DNA of 45,798 nt from Xanthobacter autotrophicus (GTDB lineage Bacteria > Pseudomonadota > Alphaproteobacteria > Rhizobiales > Xanthobacteraceae): positions 1 to 45,798 of the forward strand of contig NZ_JAIVFN010000024.1 in the NCBI RefSeq assembly GCF_030015065.1. Direction: 5' to 3'. Below are positions 41,237 to 45,798 of this stretch, piece after piece. Made by a program: the position numbers and the translations under genes. Under the pieces are notes generated by a model. The model did not search any database, was not told the DNA's origin, and worked only from the letters and a program-made list of their open reading frames with translations. The stretch's first letter is position 1. Each line of letters begins with the position of its first letter.

Positions 41237-41257
41237 CGGGGGCCGCATTGGCCCCCG
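41237..41257 (+). terminator. Hairpin between purC and purS
   Basis: Perfect 8-base arms CGGGGGCC (41237-41244) and GGCCCCCG (41250-41257) around a 5-base loop, followed by TTTGCGTT. It may be a terminator or partial attenuator 32 bases after purC, setting purC apart from purSQL. Confidence 0.55.
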
Positions 41258-41316
41258 TTTGCGTTGCAGCATGCCGCACCGCTCACCCGGGGCGGACCAG
41301 AAAAGCAGAAGGTGTC

Positions 41317-41559
41317 ATGAAGGCACGTGTCATTGTCACGCTGAAGTCGGCGGTGCTGGACCCCCAGGGCAAGGCCATCGAGGGCGCGCTGCGCTCGCTG
41401 GGAGTCTCGGGCGTGCAGAGCGTCCGCCAGGGCAAGGTGTTCGACGTCGAACTCGCGGGCAACGACCGCGCCTCCGCCGAGGGCGCGCTCAAGGAAGCCT
41501 GCGACAAGCTCCTCGCCAATACCGTGATCGAAACCTACAAGGTCGAGTTCGCGGAGTGA
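41317..41559 (+). CDS. purS: Phosphoribosylformylglycinamidine synthase subunit PurS
   Basis: Small bridging subunit (80 residues) of the three-part FGAM synthase PurS-PurQ-PurL. It holds the glutaminase and synthetase together. The sequence KARVIVTLKSAVLDPQGKAIEGALRSLG and the C-terminal NTVIETYKVEF are typical. The ATG at 41317 is preceded by an AGAAGG site. It is followed by purQ after 100 bases. Confidence 0.95.
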   Translation: MKARVIVTLKSAVLDPQGKAIEGALRSLGVSGVQSVRQGKVFDVELAGNDRASAEGALKEACDKLLANTVIETYKVEFAE

Positions 41560-41659
41560 TGCGCCATGGGCGATGTGCTAGCCTTTCCAATGCAGCATCG
41601 CCCCATTGAACGCCGGCCCGACTTCCCCCGTGCCATTGGCCCGCGCCCATTGAGAGACC

Positions 41660-42354
41660 ATGAAACCTGCCGTCATCCTCTTCCCCGGCTCCAACCGTGA
41701 GCAGGACGCCGTACGCGCGCTGCGCCTCGTCGCCGGCGCCAGGCCGCAGGTGGTCTGGCATGCCGATCACGAACTGCCCCAGGGCACGGACCTGGTGGTC
41801 CTGCCCGGCGGCTTCTCCTACGGCGACTATCTGAGGTGCGGCGCCATCGCGGCGCGCGCCAACATCATGGATGCCGTGCGCGCCCACGCGGCCAAGGGCG
41901 GCCTGGTGCTCGGCATCTGCAACGGCTTCCAGATCCTGTGCGAAGCCGGCTTGCTGCCGGGCGTGCTGGTGCGCAATGCCCGCCTGCGCTTCGTCTGCCG
42001 CGAGGTGCTGCTGCGGGTGGAGCGGGCCGACACCCCCTTCACCAGAGCCTATCGCAAGAACGACCTCATCCGCATCCCCGTCGCCCACGGCGAGGGTAAC
42101 TACACGGCGGATGAGAGCACCATCGCCCGCCTGGAGAGCGAGGGCCGCATCGCCTTCCGCTATGCCCGCCGCGACGGTCAGATCGACGAGACCGACGGCC
42201 CCAACGGTGCCATCAACGGCATCGCCGGCATCTATTCCGAGAAGTTCAACGTGCTCGGCATGATGCCGCATCCCGAAAACTACATCGAGCCGGAGATCGG
42301 CCCCACCGACGGTCGCGGCCTGTTCGAGAGCCTCGCCGGAGCCCTGAAGGCGGC

Positions 42355-42358
<4 letters not shown>
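41660..42358 (+). CDS. purQ: Phosphoribosylformylglycinamidine synthase subunit PurQ (glutaminase)
   Basis: Class I glutaminase that supplies ammonia to PurL. It has 232 residues. The nucleophile is C87 (GICNGFQIL), and the His-Glu pair is in [12 protein letters not shown] near the C-terminus. SNREQD and [13 protein letters not shown] are further signatures. The ATG is at 41660. The stop overlaps the purL GTG start (GTGA), so the two are coupled. Confidence 0.97.
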
Positions 42359-44604
<2,246 letters not shown>

Positions 44605-44634
44605 CCGTTCCGCCGTTTTGAGGGACCTGCGACC

Positions 44635-44874
44635 ATGCCCATGAATGCCCGCGAGATCGAGCAGCTCATCAAGGACGCGCTGCCCGATGCGACGGTGGTG
44701 ATCGAGGACCTGGCCGGTGACGGCGACCACTACGCCGCCCGCATCGTGTCGGAGTCGTTCCGCGGCAAGAGCCGGGTGCAGCAGCACCAGATGGTCTATG
44801 CCGCGCTGAAGGGGAACATGGGGGGCGTGCTGCACGCCCTCGCCCTGCAGACCGCAGCGCCGGACAAGGGCTGA
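44635..44874 (+). CDS. BolA family protein
   Basis: A 79-residue BolA-fold protein. The sequence PMNAREIEQLIKDALPDATVVIEDLAGDGDHYAARIVSESFRGKSRVQQHQMVYAALKG contains the loop and the invariant His region used to bind a shared 2Fe-2S cluster with a monothiol glutaredoxin. The gene for that partner follows 165 bases downstream. It starts 30 bases after purL and is probably cotranscribed with it. BolA-Grx pairs act in Fe-S trafficking or iron sensing. Confidence 0.93.
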   Translation: MPMNAREIEQLIKDALPDATVVIEDLAGDGDHYAARIVSESFRGKSRVQQHQMVYAALKGNMGGVLHALALQTAAPDKG

Positions 44875-45039
44875 CCGTCAAAGCTCCATTCCGGCAAGGC
44901 CGGTCCCGACAAGGGACGAGGCGCGCCCTCACGCGGCAGTGCACAAGCCGCAGGGCCAGCCCCCTTGCGCTTTGCCACGCGAGGGTCGATCCTGAAGCAT
45001 GCTGGCCCTCATTCGGCCGATCAGAACGGATTTGAGACC

Positions 45040-45378
45040 ATGGGTATTCGTGAAGACATCGACGCCATCGTGAAGTCTGGTGACGTGGTCCTGTTCATGA
45101 AGGGCACGCCCCAGTTTCCGCAGTGCGGCTTTTCCGGGCAGGTGGTGCAGATTCTCGACCATGTGGGCGTCCCCTTCAAGGGCGTGAACGTGCTTGAGAA
45201 CGACGCCGTCCGCCAGGGGATCAAGGACTACGCCAACTGGCCGACCATCCCGCAGCTCTACGTCAAGGGCGAGTTCGTGGGCGGCTGCGACATAGTCCGC
45301 GAGATGTTCCAGGCCGGCGAGCTGACCACCTTCCTTGAGGAAAAGGGCGTCGCCATCCGCGACCGGGCCATCGGCTGA
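45040..45378 (+). CDS. grxD: Monothiol glutaredoxin, Grx4/GrxD type
   Basis: A 112-residue monothiol glutaredoxin with the CGFS active site (QFPQCGFSGQVVQIL). KGTPQFP before it, and the NWPTIPQLYVKGEFVGGCDIV glutathione-binding stretch after it, are standard. It binds and transfers 2Fe-2S clusters with glutathione, alone or with the BolA protein encoded just upstream. The ATG at 45040 is chosen; the frame is open 25 codons upstream with no similarity. Length fits the family. Confidence 0.96.
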   Translation: MGIREDIDAIVKSGDVVLFMKGTPQFPQCGFSGQVVQILDHVGVPFKGVNVLENDAVRQGIKDYANWPTIPQLYVKGEFVGGCDIVREMFQAGELTTFLEEKGVAIRDRAIG

Positions 45379-45392
45379 TCACGCCGGTCCAG

Positions 45393-45728
45393 GTGTCCCA
45401 GCCTGATCCCAGGCCCGCGCCAGCTGCCGCGCCGCTCGCCCTCAAGCTGGCGATCACCTTGGGGCTGCTGGCAAACGCCGGACTGGCGATTCTGCTGATC
45501 GCCATTTCCGGTTTCGTCATCGCCATTTCCGGTTTCGTCTTCGGCGCCCAGGAAGGTGCCAACGGGGAAGCCTCGGCCGTCGCCGGCTGGGGCTCCACCC
45601 TCGCCATCAGCGTGCTGGCGCCCATACTCGGCCTGATGATGTGGCGGCGCGGTCGCCGCGACCTTGCGCTCGCCATGGTCTGGCTGCCGCCCCTGGCCCT
45701 GCTGGTGGGAGCGCTGGTGGTCATCTGA
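45393..45728 (+). CDS. Small membrane protein, unknown function
   Basis: A 111-residue protein with three likely membrane segments, at about 18-50, 65-83 and 91-110, after a Pro/Ala-rich start. The start is GTG at 45393, 14 bases after grxD, so it may be the last gene of the pur-bolA-grxD unit. Residues 36-49 hold an exact duplication of IAISGFV caused by a 21-base tandem repeat in the DNA. No family recognised. Confidence 0.6.
   Translation: MSQPDPRPAPAAAPLALKLAITLGLLANAGLAILLIAISGFVIAISGFVFGAQEGANGEASAVAGWGSTLAISVLAPILGLMMWRRGRRDLALAMVWLPPLALLVGALVVI
45498..45539 (+). repeat. Exact 21-base tandem duplication inside a small membrane protein gene
   Basis: The 21-base unit that starts ATCGCCATTTCC occurs at 45498-45518 and again, identically, at 45519-45539. 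It is in frame and lengthens a membrane segment by seven residues. Exact identity suggests a recent event. Confidence 0.92.
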
Positions 45729-45798
45729 GCTGCGCCCTTGCAGGCATCGGGCCCGGGCGCGCGGCATCGCCGGCCCCCGCCCCTCATCTGTCCTGAAC
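45729..45798. other. Right edge of window, no feature seen
   Basis: These 70 bases follow the last stop codon. They are GC-rich with short self-complementary runs, and no gene start can be supported before the edge. Confidence 0.5.

Overview
This is a high-GC, gene-dense chromosomal window with no insertion sequence, prophage, CRISPR array, tRNA or rRNA that I can see. Several markers point to an alphaproteobacterium of the Hyphomicrobiales, most likely Xanthobacteraceae (Xanthobacter, Azorhizobium, Ancylobacter or Starkeya type). They are the F1-ATPase inhibitor zeta subunit (DUF1476), the purC-purS-purQ-purL-bolA-grxD order, a STAS-fused MlaE permease, a very large polar coiled-coil protein of the growth-pole-ring (GPR/RgsE) type, and a tetrahydromethanopterin/methanofuran-type cofactor cluster that implies methylotrophy. 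The family-level placement is inference.

Layout. 1-3.8 kb: an ABC-2 exporter pair, then the cytochrome c maturation genes ccmC-ccmD-ccmG. 3.9-6.9 kb: a MoeB/HesA-like E1 enzyme, a 2-hydroxyacid dehydrogenase, a secreted SH3 protein and a 2Fe-2S ferredoxin. 7.2-13.9 kb: the 1406-residue GPR-like protein, a TraL/ParA-like P-loop protein, a P1-family peptidase and a small membrane protein. 13.9-17.7 kb: a flavoprotein, a SixA-type phosphatase and a YcjX-type P-loop protein. 17.7-21.3 kb (minus): mlaE-mlaF-mlaD plus an auxiliary lipoprotein, an Mla-type lipid transporter. 21.7-26.7 kb: a dipeptide-epimerase-like enzyme, and a minus-strand operon of a PlcP/LpxH-like metallophosphoesterase, an Agt-like glycosyltransferase, a serine/threonine dehydratase and an MFS transporter. 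26.9-33.7 kb: mixed metabolic genes (LysE exporter, FAH hydrolase, DUF4166 fusion, DCC protein, YbdK-like ligase, rsmE, cytochrome c). 33.9-37.8 kb: five overlapping genes for C1-carrier cofactor synthesis, ending in mfnB. 37.9-45.8 kb: a glutamine amidotransferase, rpsD, the zeta subunit, the purine genes, bolA, grxD and a small membrane protein.

How the parts may work together. The Mla system and the PlcP/Agt pair both act on envelope lipids, the second plausibly swapping phospholipids for glycolipids under phosphate limitation. The kinase, flavoprotein, DHPS-like, DUF447 and MfnB genes form one translationally coupled unit for cofactors of formaldehyde oxidation. Their partners (fae, mch, mtdB, fhc, mptG) lie outside the window. 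The most striking structural feature is inside the GPR-like protein: 56 consecutive 11-residue repeats with no insertion or deletion.

All coordinates, motif positions and hairpins were read by eye. No database search, structure prediction or statistics were run.
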